From Acidobacteriota bacterium (GTDB lineage Bacteria; Acidobacteriota; Terriglobia; Bryobacterales; Bryobacteraceae), in NCBI GenBank assembly GCA_026394075.1, contig JAPKYX010000282.1:1-57418 (forward strand): a stretch of 57,418 nt of DNA, read 5' to 3'. The number at the start of each line of letters is the position of its first letter. Position 1 is the first letter of the stretch. The notes under the pieces were generated by a model. That model was not told the origin of the DNA, searched no databases, and saw only the letters and a list, made by a program, of their open reading frames with translations. The position numbers and the translations under genes were made by a program. Positions 50,769 to 57,418 of the stretch are shown piece after piece.

Positions 50769-51754
50769 CTGTGACAAATCAAGCAGCGGGTAAGTGGCGG
50801 CTGCCCGCCGAATGGGAGGCGCACGAAGCAACCTGGATCGCCTGGCCGCATGAAAAGAGCGACTGGCCAGGCAAGTTCGCGCCCATCCATTGGGTCTATG
50901 CGGACATCGTCCGGCACTTGGCGCAAGTGGAAGTAGTGCGGATCGTCGTCCAGAACGAAGCGGAAAAGAAGGCGGCCGGGCGGATCTTTGAAAAGTCCGG
51001 CGTCGATCTCGATTGGGTGGAGTTCTTCATCGCCCCCACCAATCGCAGTTGGCTCCGCGACACCTCGCCGATCTTTGTCCGCAACGAAGCGGGCGAGGTA
51101 GCGGCGACGGACTGGAAGTTCAACGCCTGGGCCAAGTACCCGAACTTCGAGCATGATGACCAGTTGCCCGCCTTTGTCGCGAAGAAGCTGAAGATGCCGC
51201 GGGTCGCCACGAAGGTGGTGCTGGAAGGCGGCGGCATTGATTCCAATGGCGCCGGACGCTTGTTGACCACTGAAGAGTGGCTGCTCTCGGACGTCCAGGT
51301 GCGCAACCCAGGCTTCACTCGCGAAGACTACCAGCGCGTCTTCGCCCAGCATCTCGGCATTACGGAAGTGATCTGGCTGGACCACGGCATTGCCGGTGAT
51401 GACACGCACGGCCATGTGGACGACCTGGCCCGCTTCGTCGCCGAAGACACCGTGGTGACGCTCGATGTCGGCGACGCCGCAGCTCGTCTCAAGAAGGCCG
51501 GCCTGCGCGTCGTGAAACTGCCGCAGCCACAGCCGGTCACCTTCGACGGCCAGTTACTCCCGGCTAGCTACGCGAACTTCTACATCGCCAACGGCCTGGT
51601 GCTGGTCCCCACCTTCACTGACCCGGCGGACCGCCTGGCGCTCTCGACGCTCGCTAAACTGTTCCCGGACCGCGAAGTGGTCGGAATTCCCTGCCGCGAC
51701 CTGGTGCTGGGGCTGGGCACGCTGCACTGCATGACCATGCAGCAACCGGCATAG
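50756..51754 (+). CDS. aguA: agmatine deiminase
   Basis: A 332-residue member of the guanidine-modifying (PAD-like) superfamily that turns agmatine into N-carbamoylputrescine. Motifs seen are EWEAHEATWIAWPH at the start, RDTSPIFV (conserved Asp), VLEGGGIDSNG, DDTHGHVDDLARFV (conserved His and Asp), and the C-terminal catalytic cysteine C325 (GLGTLHCMTMQQP). It overlaps aguB by 13 bp, so they form one operon for putrescine formation from arginine. No arginine decarboxylase is present here. A MITE-like repeat follows 6 bp after the stop. Confidence 0.95.
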   Translation: MAGVTVTNQAAGKWRLPAEWEAHEATWIAWPHEKSDWPGKFAPIHWVYADIVRHLAQVEVVRIVVQNEAEKKAAGRIFEKSGVDLDWVEFFIAPTNRSWLRDTSPIFVRNEAGEVAATDWKFNAWAKYPNFEHDDQLPAFVAKKLKMPRVATKVVLEGGGIDSNGAGRLLTTEEWLLSDVQVRNPGFTREDYQRVFAQHLGITEVIWLDHGIAGDDTHGHVDDLARFVAEDTVVTLDVGDAAARLKKAGLRVVKLPQPQPVTFDGQLLPASYANFYIANGLVLVPTFTDPADRLALSTLAKLFPDREVVGIPCRDLVLGLGTLHCMTMQQPA

Positions 51755-51760
51755 CTCTGG

Positions 51761-51899
51761 GGTGGCGCAGGCTGTCAGCCTGCAGGCGGACTTCAGTCCG
51801 CCCCTGCGAGTATGACGACGACTGGAAATGGTTCCGGCGGTTGCGCGGCCCCGACCAGCGGGACTAAAGTCCCGCTGCAGGCTGACAGCCTGCGCCACC
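51761..51899. mobile_element. MITE-like palindromic element with perfect 25-bp inverted ends
   Basis: Positions 51761-51785 and 51875-51899 are perfect reverse complements of 25 bp. Inside lie two further self-complementary blocks: GGCGGACT/AGTCCGCC (51785-51802) and AGCGGGACT/AGTCCCGCT (51857-51876). The ends themselves fold too (GGCTGTCAGCC). The 139-bp element has no coding frame, lies just after aguA and resembles a non-autonomous transposable repeat or RAYT-type element. A target duplication is not evident. Confidence 0.7.
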
Positions 51900-51978
51900 A
51901 CGAGCTCGTCAATGCGACCTAAGTTGTAAAAAGATATTCCAGAAGCTGCATATAACCCGGCGCATACGGTAGTTTTCA

Positions 51979-52008
51979 TTGGTTAGTACCCAGCCAGCTT
52001 GATATCCT
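51979..52008 (+). promoter_or_regulatory. candidate promoter of the propeller-kinase gene
   Basis: TTGGTT (51979-51984) followed after 18 nt by TATCCT (52003-52008), with the GTG start only 10 nt later, so the message would have a very short leader or none. Confidence 0.4.
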
Positions 52009-52018
52009 GACCTGGACC

Positions 52019-55000
52019 GTGCGCATTTGGGTACTGATCTTAGTCGCTGTCTCCGCTGCCGCCCAAAGCTTGCATTGGGAGCATCTGGGCGTCACCTCCG
52101 GCATCAACTATGCGTTTGCCTTTGAGCAGACACCCGATGGGCGACTGTGGATTGGGACGCAGGATGGGCTGTGGGAGTATGACGGCCAAACCTTCCTGCG
52201 CATCGGACCGGAACGCGGAATCCCACCGGGACCCGTTTCTTATGTGGCCGTCAGTGGCCAGGAGCTCTGGCTCTGTCACGCCGAAGGCATCTTCCGCCAG
52301 GAGGGCGAACGGTTCGTCCGCGTCGCCAAACCGGGCGTCGAAGCCGCAACCATCGCCGCCGATCCACAGGGCAAGGTCTACTTCGCCGCCCCCCACCTGC
52401 ACATCGCCCGGCGAACGCCTCAAGGCTGGCAAGTGCGCGAGGAGCCAACGCTGGTCCCCAATGGCACCGTCCGCATCGGGACGGCCGGCGACATCTGGTT
52501 CGGCTGCGGCCAGGAGATCTGCCAACTGGAAGCCGCCACGCTGCGGCAACTGCCCGCCAAGCTGCTGCCGAAGCGTTGGGGCTTGAAGGAGGGCGTCCCG
52601 GCCAAGCTGTGGTGGGATGCGGCCATGGACGGAAACGGCATCCTCGTCGGGACCGTAAGAGGAAACGATCCGTTGTGGCGAAAGTTCCCGGGGCGACCGA
52701 TGCGGCTGGAAGGAAATCTATTCGATACAACGCGGCCTGTCGGAAGCTTGTGGTTCCCCTACTGGCTTAGTGCCCGGAAGGGATTTCAGTCACTCGATCA
52801 ACCTCAGTTGCCCATGTTGATTACGAGCCTAATCGCCTTCTACCGCGATCGGCACGGCACAGTCTGGTCGGCGGACAGTGGCCGGGGAATCTGGCGCGCG
52901 GCGAAGGATCCTGGGGTGGAAGCATGGGGCAAGCTTGACGGCTTCTCCGACTCCCTCATCTTCCAGCAGGGCCGAATAGCCAATGGTAGTCTGATTGCCG
53001 CTACCCCGAAGGGACCGCACCAACTACCGAATGGTAGCCACCATTGGTTGCCGTTCGCGAAGAACTGGCCCCTGACAACCTTGGCTCCCTTACCGGGAGG
53101 AGGAGCGCTGCTTGCCTTCGTCCGGCACACAGGTCTTCAGCGCGTTGACTCTGCCGGTCGAATCACCGGAGAGATACTCACGGCCACGGGCGATCGCCTA
53201 CGGCCACAGCGCTTGATGCCGGACGCGCAAGGCGGAGTGTGGATCTCTACTCAGGAAGAGCTCTATCGCCTCCCTCCCGGCGGGTCACGTGCTAGCCGAG
53301 TGGAACTGGTGCCGGGCCGGTGGGACCACCGTGACATCCTCATCGACAAGAAAGGCACTGTCTGGGTGGCCTTCCAGAAAGGCTTGGCGCGCTTGGAGAA
53401 TGGCCGCTGGCGCATCTTCTCCACGCAGGATGGTCTGAAATCGGACTACACGCGCTGCCTGGCTATGGACGCGAGTGGACACCTTTGGGTGAGCTACCGC
53501 ATGGCAATTGGCTTCTCGAAGTTGACCATCGAAGGCGACCGCCTTTCCGCACAGCACTTCGATACCGCCAGCGGCCACGGGTCCAACAGCACCTTTCTGC
53601 TGGGGGCGGACCGGCGGGGGTGGGTGTGGCGGGGCACCAACGATGGCATGTACGTCAAGCGCGGTGCCAGCGACGCGCCGGGGGACTGGCTCCACCTGAC
53701 TACCTTCGACGGCTTGCCCGCCAATGACATCAACATCTTCTCCTTCTTTGAGGATCGCGACGGCAGCGTCTGGTTTGGAACGGTCGGCGGCAACGTCCAC
53801 ATTGGACCGGCGGCGATTGAGGCGATTGCGCGGCAGCAGTTTCGGGTCCGCGTCACCCAAGCGGGCTTGGCTGATGGGGTGCTCTCCGCCCAGGTCAACC
53901 CCATCTACCTGGGCCGGCGGGACCGGCTGCAGTACCGCTACCGGGTGGCGGGCACCGACACATGGACCACCACCTTCTCGCCGGAACTCAAGGTGGCCGG
54001 GCTGCCTTACGGCGACCATTCGCTCGAAGTCCAGGCCCGGCGCACTGGGGCCGTCTGGTCAGAAAGTGCGGCGCTGCCGTTCCTCTATCCGCGGCCGTGG
54101 TGGCAATCCGCACGGGCACTGCTGTTCTACGCTTTATCCGGTGTGGGTATCGCGGCATGGTGGCGCAGTATCAGCAACCGGCGCCGGCGGGAGCAGCAAC
54201 AGTTCGAGGCCGAGAAGGCTCTGTTTGTGGAATTGAGCGGCCTTCCGGCGGAGCAGCAGGAGACTCGTCTGCGGCAGGTGGCGCCCGAACTCGCAGAGCG
54301 GGTCCGCCGCCTGCTGTCTTCGCAGTCCGCCGGCGAAGACCGTGACGTGATCCTCAACAACCGCTATCGGCTGGGGCCGAAGGTGGCGCAGGGCGGCATG
54401 TCCACCATCTACCGCGCTTGGGATCAGCGGCTAGCCGGACGGCTGACCGCCATCAAGATCTTGCGCCCCGATCTGGGCGACCCTGAATGGCTGATCCGGC
54501 GCTTTGAGCTGGAGCGTGAGGCGCTAAGCCGCATCTCGCACCCGGGCGTCATCTCGGTGCTCGATGCCGGGCAGACGCCGCAGGGCTTGGCCTTTCTGGC
54601 CATGGAGTTCGTGGAAGGCCCGACGTTGCGGCAGGTGTTGACCGCGGGGCCGCTCACCCCCGCGCGCATCGCCCGGCTGCTGCGGCAAACAGTGGAGGCT
54701 CTGGATGCCGCCGACACCGCCGGAGTGACGCACCGGGATTTGAAGCCCGAGAACCTGATGCTGCGCCGGGCGGGCGAACCGGATGAGCAGATGGTGGTGG
54801 TGGACTTCGGCATCGCCGTGGTGCGCAACCCGGGCAGTGAGACCCTGGTGCTGTCCCGGGCGGCGGGTTCACTGGACTACATGGCGCCGGAGCAGACCCA
54901 GGGCCGCGCTACGCCCGCGGCGGACCTCTATGCCCTGGGCCTGATCGTCTTTGAGATGTTGACCGGGCAACGGCCCGCGCAGCTCGATCTGGGCCACCAT

Positions 55001-55186
55001 GCCGACTTTGGCGATGATGTCATCCGCCACCTGAGTGGCTCCTGGCCGGTGGCGCTGGCGGAGCTGGTCGGTGCGGCCCTGTCATTCGACCCCAAGACGC
55101 GGCCCGCCTCAGTGAAGGTGTGGGGTGAGGCCGTGGCTCGGGAATTGGAGCGGCCACTCGCCGCCCGGAGCCACTCCGAAAGTTAA
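52019..55186 (+). CDS. transmembrane sensor: two-component-type propeller and Y_Y_Y domain fused to a Ser/Thr protein kinase
   Basis: A 1055-residue protein (GTG start). After a signal (MRIWVLILVAVSAAAQ) comes a propeller of the two-component regulator type (about 20-620; blades such as LWIGTQDGLWEYDGQTF, VWISTQEELYRL, HLWVSYRMAIGFSKL, FEDRDGSVWFGT). A Y_Y_Y-like Ig domain follows (about 630-697, LQYRYRVAGTDTWTT), then one membrane helix (about 699-716), then a short helical linker. The cytoplasmic end is a Hanks-type kinase with lysine K813 (AIKIL), HRDLKPEN with D907, DFG at 929 and APEQ. The glycine loop is irregular (VAQGGMSTIYRAW). This sensor is normally linked to histidine kinases. The ECF sigma gene converges with it. 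Confidence 0.93.
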   Translation: MRIWVLILVAVSAAAQSLHWEHLGVTSGINYAFAFEQTPDGRLWIGTQDGLWEYDGQTFLRIGPERGIPPGPVSYVAVSGQELWLCHAEGIFRQEGERFVRVAKPGVEAATIAADPQGKVYFAAPHLHIARRTPQGWQVREEPTLVPNGTVRIGTAGDIWFGCGQEICQLEAATLRQLPAKLLPKRWGLKEGVPAKLWWDAAMDGNGILVGTVRGNDPLWRKFPGRPMRLEGNLFDTTRPVGSLWFPYWLSARKGFQSLDQPQLPMLITSLIAFYRDRHGTVWSADSGRGIWRAAKDPGVEAWGKLDGFSDSLIFQQGRIANGSLIAATPKGPHQLPNGSHHWLPFAKNWPLTTLAPLPGGGALLAFVRHTGLQRVDSAGRITGEILTATGDRLRPQRLMPDAQGGVWISTQEELYRLPPGGSRASRVELVPGRWDHRDILIDKKGTVWVAFQKGLARLENGRWRIFSTQDGLKSDYTRCLAMDASGHLWVSYRMAIGFSKLTIEGDRLSAQHFDTASGHGSNSTFLLGADRRGWVWRGTNDGMYVKRGASDAPGDWLHLTTFDGLPANDINIFSFFEDRDGSVWFGTVGGNVHIGPAAIEAIARQQFRVRVTQAGLADGVLSAQVNPIYLGRRDRLQYRYRVAGTDTWTTTFSPELKVAGLPYGDHSLEVQARRTGAVWSESAALPFLYPRPWWQSARALLFYALSGVGIAAWWRSISNRRRREQQQFEAEKALFVELSGLPAEQQETRLRQVAPELAERVRRLLSSQSAGEDRDVILNNRYRLGPKVAQGGMSTIYRAWDQRLAGRLTAIKILRPDLGDPEWLIRRFELEREALSRISHPGVISVLDAGQTPQGLAFLAMEFVEGPTLRQVLTAGPLTPARIARLLRQTVEALDAADTAGVTHRDLKPENLMLRRAGEPDEQMVVVDFGIAVVRNPGSETLVLSRAAGSLDYMAPEQTQGRATPAADLYALGLIVFEMLTGQRPAQLDLGHHADFGDDVIRHLSGSWPVALAELVGAALSFDPKTRPASVKVWGEAVARELERPLAARSHSES

Positions 55187-55206
55187 GTTTGAGCAGGACC
55201 CCAAAA

Positions 55207-55252
55207 GACCGCTTGCTGGCGCTACCGAGCCACTTGCCGTGAAGGAGGGGGC
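55207..55252. repeat. degenerate copy of the 47524 palindromic repeat
   Basis: It shares the order GACC-CTTGCTG-CGC...GAGCCAC-CCGTGA-GGAG with 47524-47587 but lacks part of the central stem. It lies between the convergent kinase and sigma-factor genes, as the other copy lies between two convergent genes. Confidence 0.5.
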
Positions 55253-55273
55253 TTTCCGGTTTGCTACAGAGAA

Positions 55274-55780
55274 TTAACCCGTGATGCGGTCGCGCAGCCA
55301 CGTCTCGGAGAACTTCAACGAAGTCCGGACGGCGGAGACTGTCATACCGGACAACTCGGCTGTCTCCCGCAAGGTGTGACCTTCAAAGATATGGAGGCGG
55401 ACGATCTGACCCGCCGCCGGATCGAACTGGCATAGCTTCTCGTAGGCTTGGCGGACGGCTAGCATGCCGGGGTCGTCGGGGAGGACGACACTCAGTAAAC
55501 GGTCGGTGGGGGTGCGCTTGATTGCGCCGCGCCGCCGGCCGCGGTCGATCAGAATCCGGCGCATGTTGTTCACCACCACACCCATCAGGTGTTGCGGGTT
55601 GCTGAAGCCACCTTCGTAACCCAGCAGCCTTAACAGACTTTCGTTCAGCAGGGCGGTGCCGGACAACGTACCAGACACCGGCTCGCGAGCGACCAAGCCG
55701 CGTGCAATGCGGCGCAGCACCGGGTAGGTCTCTTCAAGAAATGGCGGCGGGGCGGGCGGCTCCATTCCGGATGAAGTCAT
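55274..55780 (-). CDS. ECF-family RNA polymerase sigma factor (acidobacterial TIGR02999-like)
   Basis: A 168-residue sigma factor beginning at ATG 55780 (ATG 55765 possible). The region-2 part (ETYPVLRRIARGLVAREPVS and TALLNESLLRLLGYEGGFSN) has the T-x-L-x-x-E pattern of the TIGR02999 group. The NNMRRILIDRGRRRGA segment follows, and region 4 ends with VRLHIFEGHTLRETAELSGMTVSAVRTSLKFSETWLRDRI. Many such sigma factors lie next to Ser/Thr kinases in Acidobacteria, as here. No anti-sigma gene is visible, so the kinase may control it by phosphorylation (inference). TATACT, a good -10, lies 11 nt before the start. Confidence 0.9.
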   Translation of the reverse strand: MTSSGMEPPAPPPFLEETYPVLRRIARGLVAREPVSGTLSGTALLNESLLRLLGYEGGFSNPQHLMGVVVNNMRRILIDRGRRRGAIKRTPTDRLLSVVLPDDPGMLAVRQAYEKLCQFDPAAGQIVRLHIFEGHTLRETAELSGMTVSAVRTSLKFSETWLRDRITG

Positions 55781-55842
55781 AGAGTATTGCCAGTATAGCG
55801 ATTCGCCGGACAAGCTACTGGCCACTCACCCCTGAGAATTTA

Positions 55843-56019
55843 CTAGCAGCACTTGGCGCGCGCGTACTTTTCCTTCATCCGCGCTTCACTGAGGCGCCGC
55901 CATTCGGCGGCGGAGGGGGCGGCACCGTGGTGGGCCAAGTGACGCTCATAGGCGGTCTCATCGGAGAGCTCGCGGAGGATGCCGCGGAGGATGGCGAAGA
56001 AGTTCTTGACTACGCTCAT
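55843..56019 (-). CDS. ybdD: YbdD/YjiX-family protein (DUF466), partner of CstA
   Basis: A 58-residue protein beginning ATG 56019 ([20 protein letters not shown]), with the family features [12 protein letters not shown] in the middle and a terminal KCC, as in E. coli YbdD. The start codon overlaps the stop of cstA (ATGA). In E. coli, CstA/YbdD and BtsT/YjiX form coupled pairs for pyruvate or peptide uptake under carbon limitation, and the small protein is needed for transport. An upstream in-frame start inside cstA would add 30 residues with no family likeness. Confidence 0.9.
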   Translation of the reverse strand: MSVVKNFFAILRGILRELSDETAYERHLAHHGAAPSAAEWRRLSEARMKEKYARAKCC

Positions 56020-57418
56020 CCGCCCACCTCTTCGGCCTTCAGTTGGGTCAACACGAAGGGCGTTTCGCTCGATACGGCGACGGTCTTCTTGCTGAGCACG
56101 GAGATCCACAGGCGGATCGAGTCGATCAGAATCGTCGTCACCAGGATGAGGAACAGGCCGCAGATGACGGCGTCCAGGCGCTCATTGAAGATCAGCCGCT
56201 GGGTCTCGGCGATTTTGGCGGGGGCGATCTTGCCCGCATCGATCAGGCCTTGCAGCTGGTTGCCGCGCGCCAGAAAGCCGATGCGCGGGACATCGGAGAA
56301 GATCTTCTGCCAGGCGGCCGTGTAGGTGACCGTGAGCAGCCAGCTTAAGGGCACGCAGGTGACCCACATGTACTTCGCGCCATGCATCTTGATCAGGATG
56401 GTGGTGGCGACGCAGAGGGCGACGCTGGCCAGCAGCTGGTTGGCGATGCCGAAGAGCGGCCAGAGGGTATTGATGCCGCCCAACGGGTCCAGCACGCCTT
56501 GATAGAGGAAGTAACCCCAACTGAGCACGATGACGGCGCTGGTGCCGATGACGCCGGGCATCCAACTGGTGCGGCCCAGCGGCTTCCAGATATGGCCCAG
56601 CAGGTCCTGCAGCATGAAGCGGCCGACGCGCGTGCCGGCGTCGATGACGGTCAAGATAAACAGCGCCTCAAACATGATGGCGAAGTGATACCAGAAGCCC
56701 AGGATCGCCTTCCCTGCTCCAGGAGCGGCGGCTAGGCCTTCGGCAAAGATATGCGCCATGCCTAACGCCAACGACGGAGCGCCGCCGGTGCGGGCGAACA
56801 GCGTGTCTTCGCCGACATCCTTCGCGAGCGCGGCCATCTGCGGAGCCGTCACCGGGAAGCCCCAGGCGGAGATGGTGGCCACCGCGGCATCGGCCGTCGC
56901 ACCCACCACGCCCGCGGGCGAGTTGACGGCGAAGTAGACACCCGGTTCCAGAGCACCCGCCGCAATGATGGCCATGATCGCGACAAAGCCTTCGAGCAGC
57001 ATCGAGCCATAGCCTACGGGCAGCGCGTGCTTCTCCTTGGCGATCATCTTGGGCGTCGTGCCGGAACTGATCAGCGAGTGGAAGCCGGAGATGGCTCCGC
57101 AGGCGATGGTGATGAAGCAGAACGGAAACACCTTGCCGGCAAAGATCGGCCCGGTGCCATCAATGAACTGCGTCACGGCGGGCAACTGCATCTGCGGCCG
57201 GACAAACAGGATGCCGACGCCCAGCATCAGAACGACGCCCAGTTTGACGAAGGTCGAAAGATAGTCACGCGGGGCGAGCAGCAGCCAAACGGGCAGCGCG
57301 CTAGCCGAGAAGCCGTAGAGGATGATGCCGATGGCCAGCGCTGTCCCGCCGAAGGTGAACATCGGCGCCAGCGTCGGGCTGTGGGCGACATACTCACCCA
57401 GGAAGATGCTGCCCATCA
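56016..57418 (-). CDS. cstA: carbon starvation protein A, pyruvate/peptide transporter (5' end beyond the window)
   Basis: The frame is open to the right edge, so the N-terminus is outside the window. The 467 codons seen contain many membrane segments and the CstA blocks [20 protein letters not shown] and the adjoining [28 protein letters not shown], then the long loop with [18 protein letters not shown] and the later [23 protein letters not shown]. CstA takes up pyruvate (and peptides) when carbon is scarce. It overlaps ybdD by 4 bp. Confidence 0.93.
   Translation of the reverse strand, partial: MGSIFLGEYVAHSPTLAPMFTFGGTALAIGIILYGFSASALPVWLLLAPRDYLSTFVKLGVVLMLGVGILFVRPQMQLPAVTQFIDGTGPIFAGKVFPFCFITIACGAISGFHSLISSGTTPKMIAKEKHALPVGYGSMLLEGFVAIMAIIAAGALEPGVYFAVNSPAGVVGATADAAVATISAWGFPVTAPQMAALAKDVGEDTLFARTGGAPSLALGMAHIFAEGLAAAPGAGKAILGFWYHFAIMFEALFILTVIDAGTRVGRFMLQDLLGHIWKPLGRTSWMPGVIGTSAVIVLSWGYFLYQGVLDPLGGINTLWPLFGIANQLLASVALCVATTILIKMHGAKYMWVTCVPLSWLLTVTYTAAWQKIFSDVPRIGFLARGNQLQGLIDAGKIAPAKIAETQRLIFNERLDAVICGLFLILVTTILIDSIRLWISVLSKKTVAVSSETPFVLTQLKAEEVGG

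Overview
The window reads as chromosomal DNA of a GC-rich soil-type Acidobacteriota, most likely of the Solibacter/Bryobacter group (Bryobacterales). Three things point there: two very large Oar-like TonB-dependent receptors with an N-terminal carboxypeptidase-regulatory fold, a surface protein ending in the 'Solibacter C-terminal' (TIGR03437-type) domain, and an ECF sigma factor of the TIGR02999 type beside a Ser/Thr kinase with a beta-propeller sensor. Coding density is high, with no tRNA, rRNA, CRISPR array, phage or intact insertion sequence seen.

Layout. 1-5657 (minus): a two-gene exopolysaccharide-type module resembling NfrA/NfrB, a TPR/outer-membrane protein (cut by the window edge) and a membrane glycosyltransferase with a tail of MshEN-like (c-di-GMP-binding family) repeats. 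6047-10326 (plus): the translation block rplM-rpsI, terminator, rpsB-tsf-pyrH-frr, followed by a secreted triple RidA protein. 11577-19910: a carbohydrate-handling set (hydroxypyruvate-isomerase-like TIM barrel, bicupin, two Gfo/Idh/MocA oxidoreductases, TonB-dependent receptor, Asp-box sialidase-like protein). 19994-20652: a VapBC toxin-antitoxin pair. 20707-31721: mixed metabolism and envelope genes (DHDPS-family lyase, ComEA-like HhH protein, ThiE-like protein, two amino-acid permeases, PhoD-like phosphatase, small envelope proteins, a six-bladed propeller, a HupE/UreJ protein and a glycine-zipper lipoprotein).

31718-36845 (minus): a PIN-domain nuclease with an unknown partner, a short RecQ helicase lacking the winged-helix domain, and a D-glucarate pathway pair (GudD then KdgD). 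37052-37183 is a 43-residue very basic protein. 37235-47511: a giant Ig-like-repeat surface protein (frameshifted in this sequence), a caspase-TPR protein with an EF-hand loop, and, head-to-head with it, a second Oar-like receptor; the two start codons sit 1 bp apart inside a perfect inverted repeat. 47601-51754: a two-domain esterase-like protein and the agmatine-to-putrescine pair aguB-aguA. 51761-51899 is a perfect 25-bp inverted-repeat MITE-like element. 52019-57418: a transmembrane propeller-Ser/Thr kinase fusion, a convergent ECF sigma factor, and cstA with ybdD.

The most interesting candidates for undescribed biology are the propeller-STK/ECF-sigma pair, the caspase-TPR/Ig-repeat/TonB-receptor locus, the MshEN-tailed NfrB, the PIN plus unknown-partner pair, the small basic protein, and the palindromic intergenic repeats. 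Everything is read from the sequence by eye; no database search was run.
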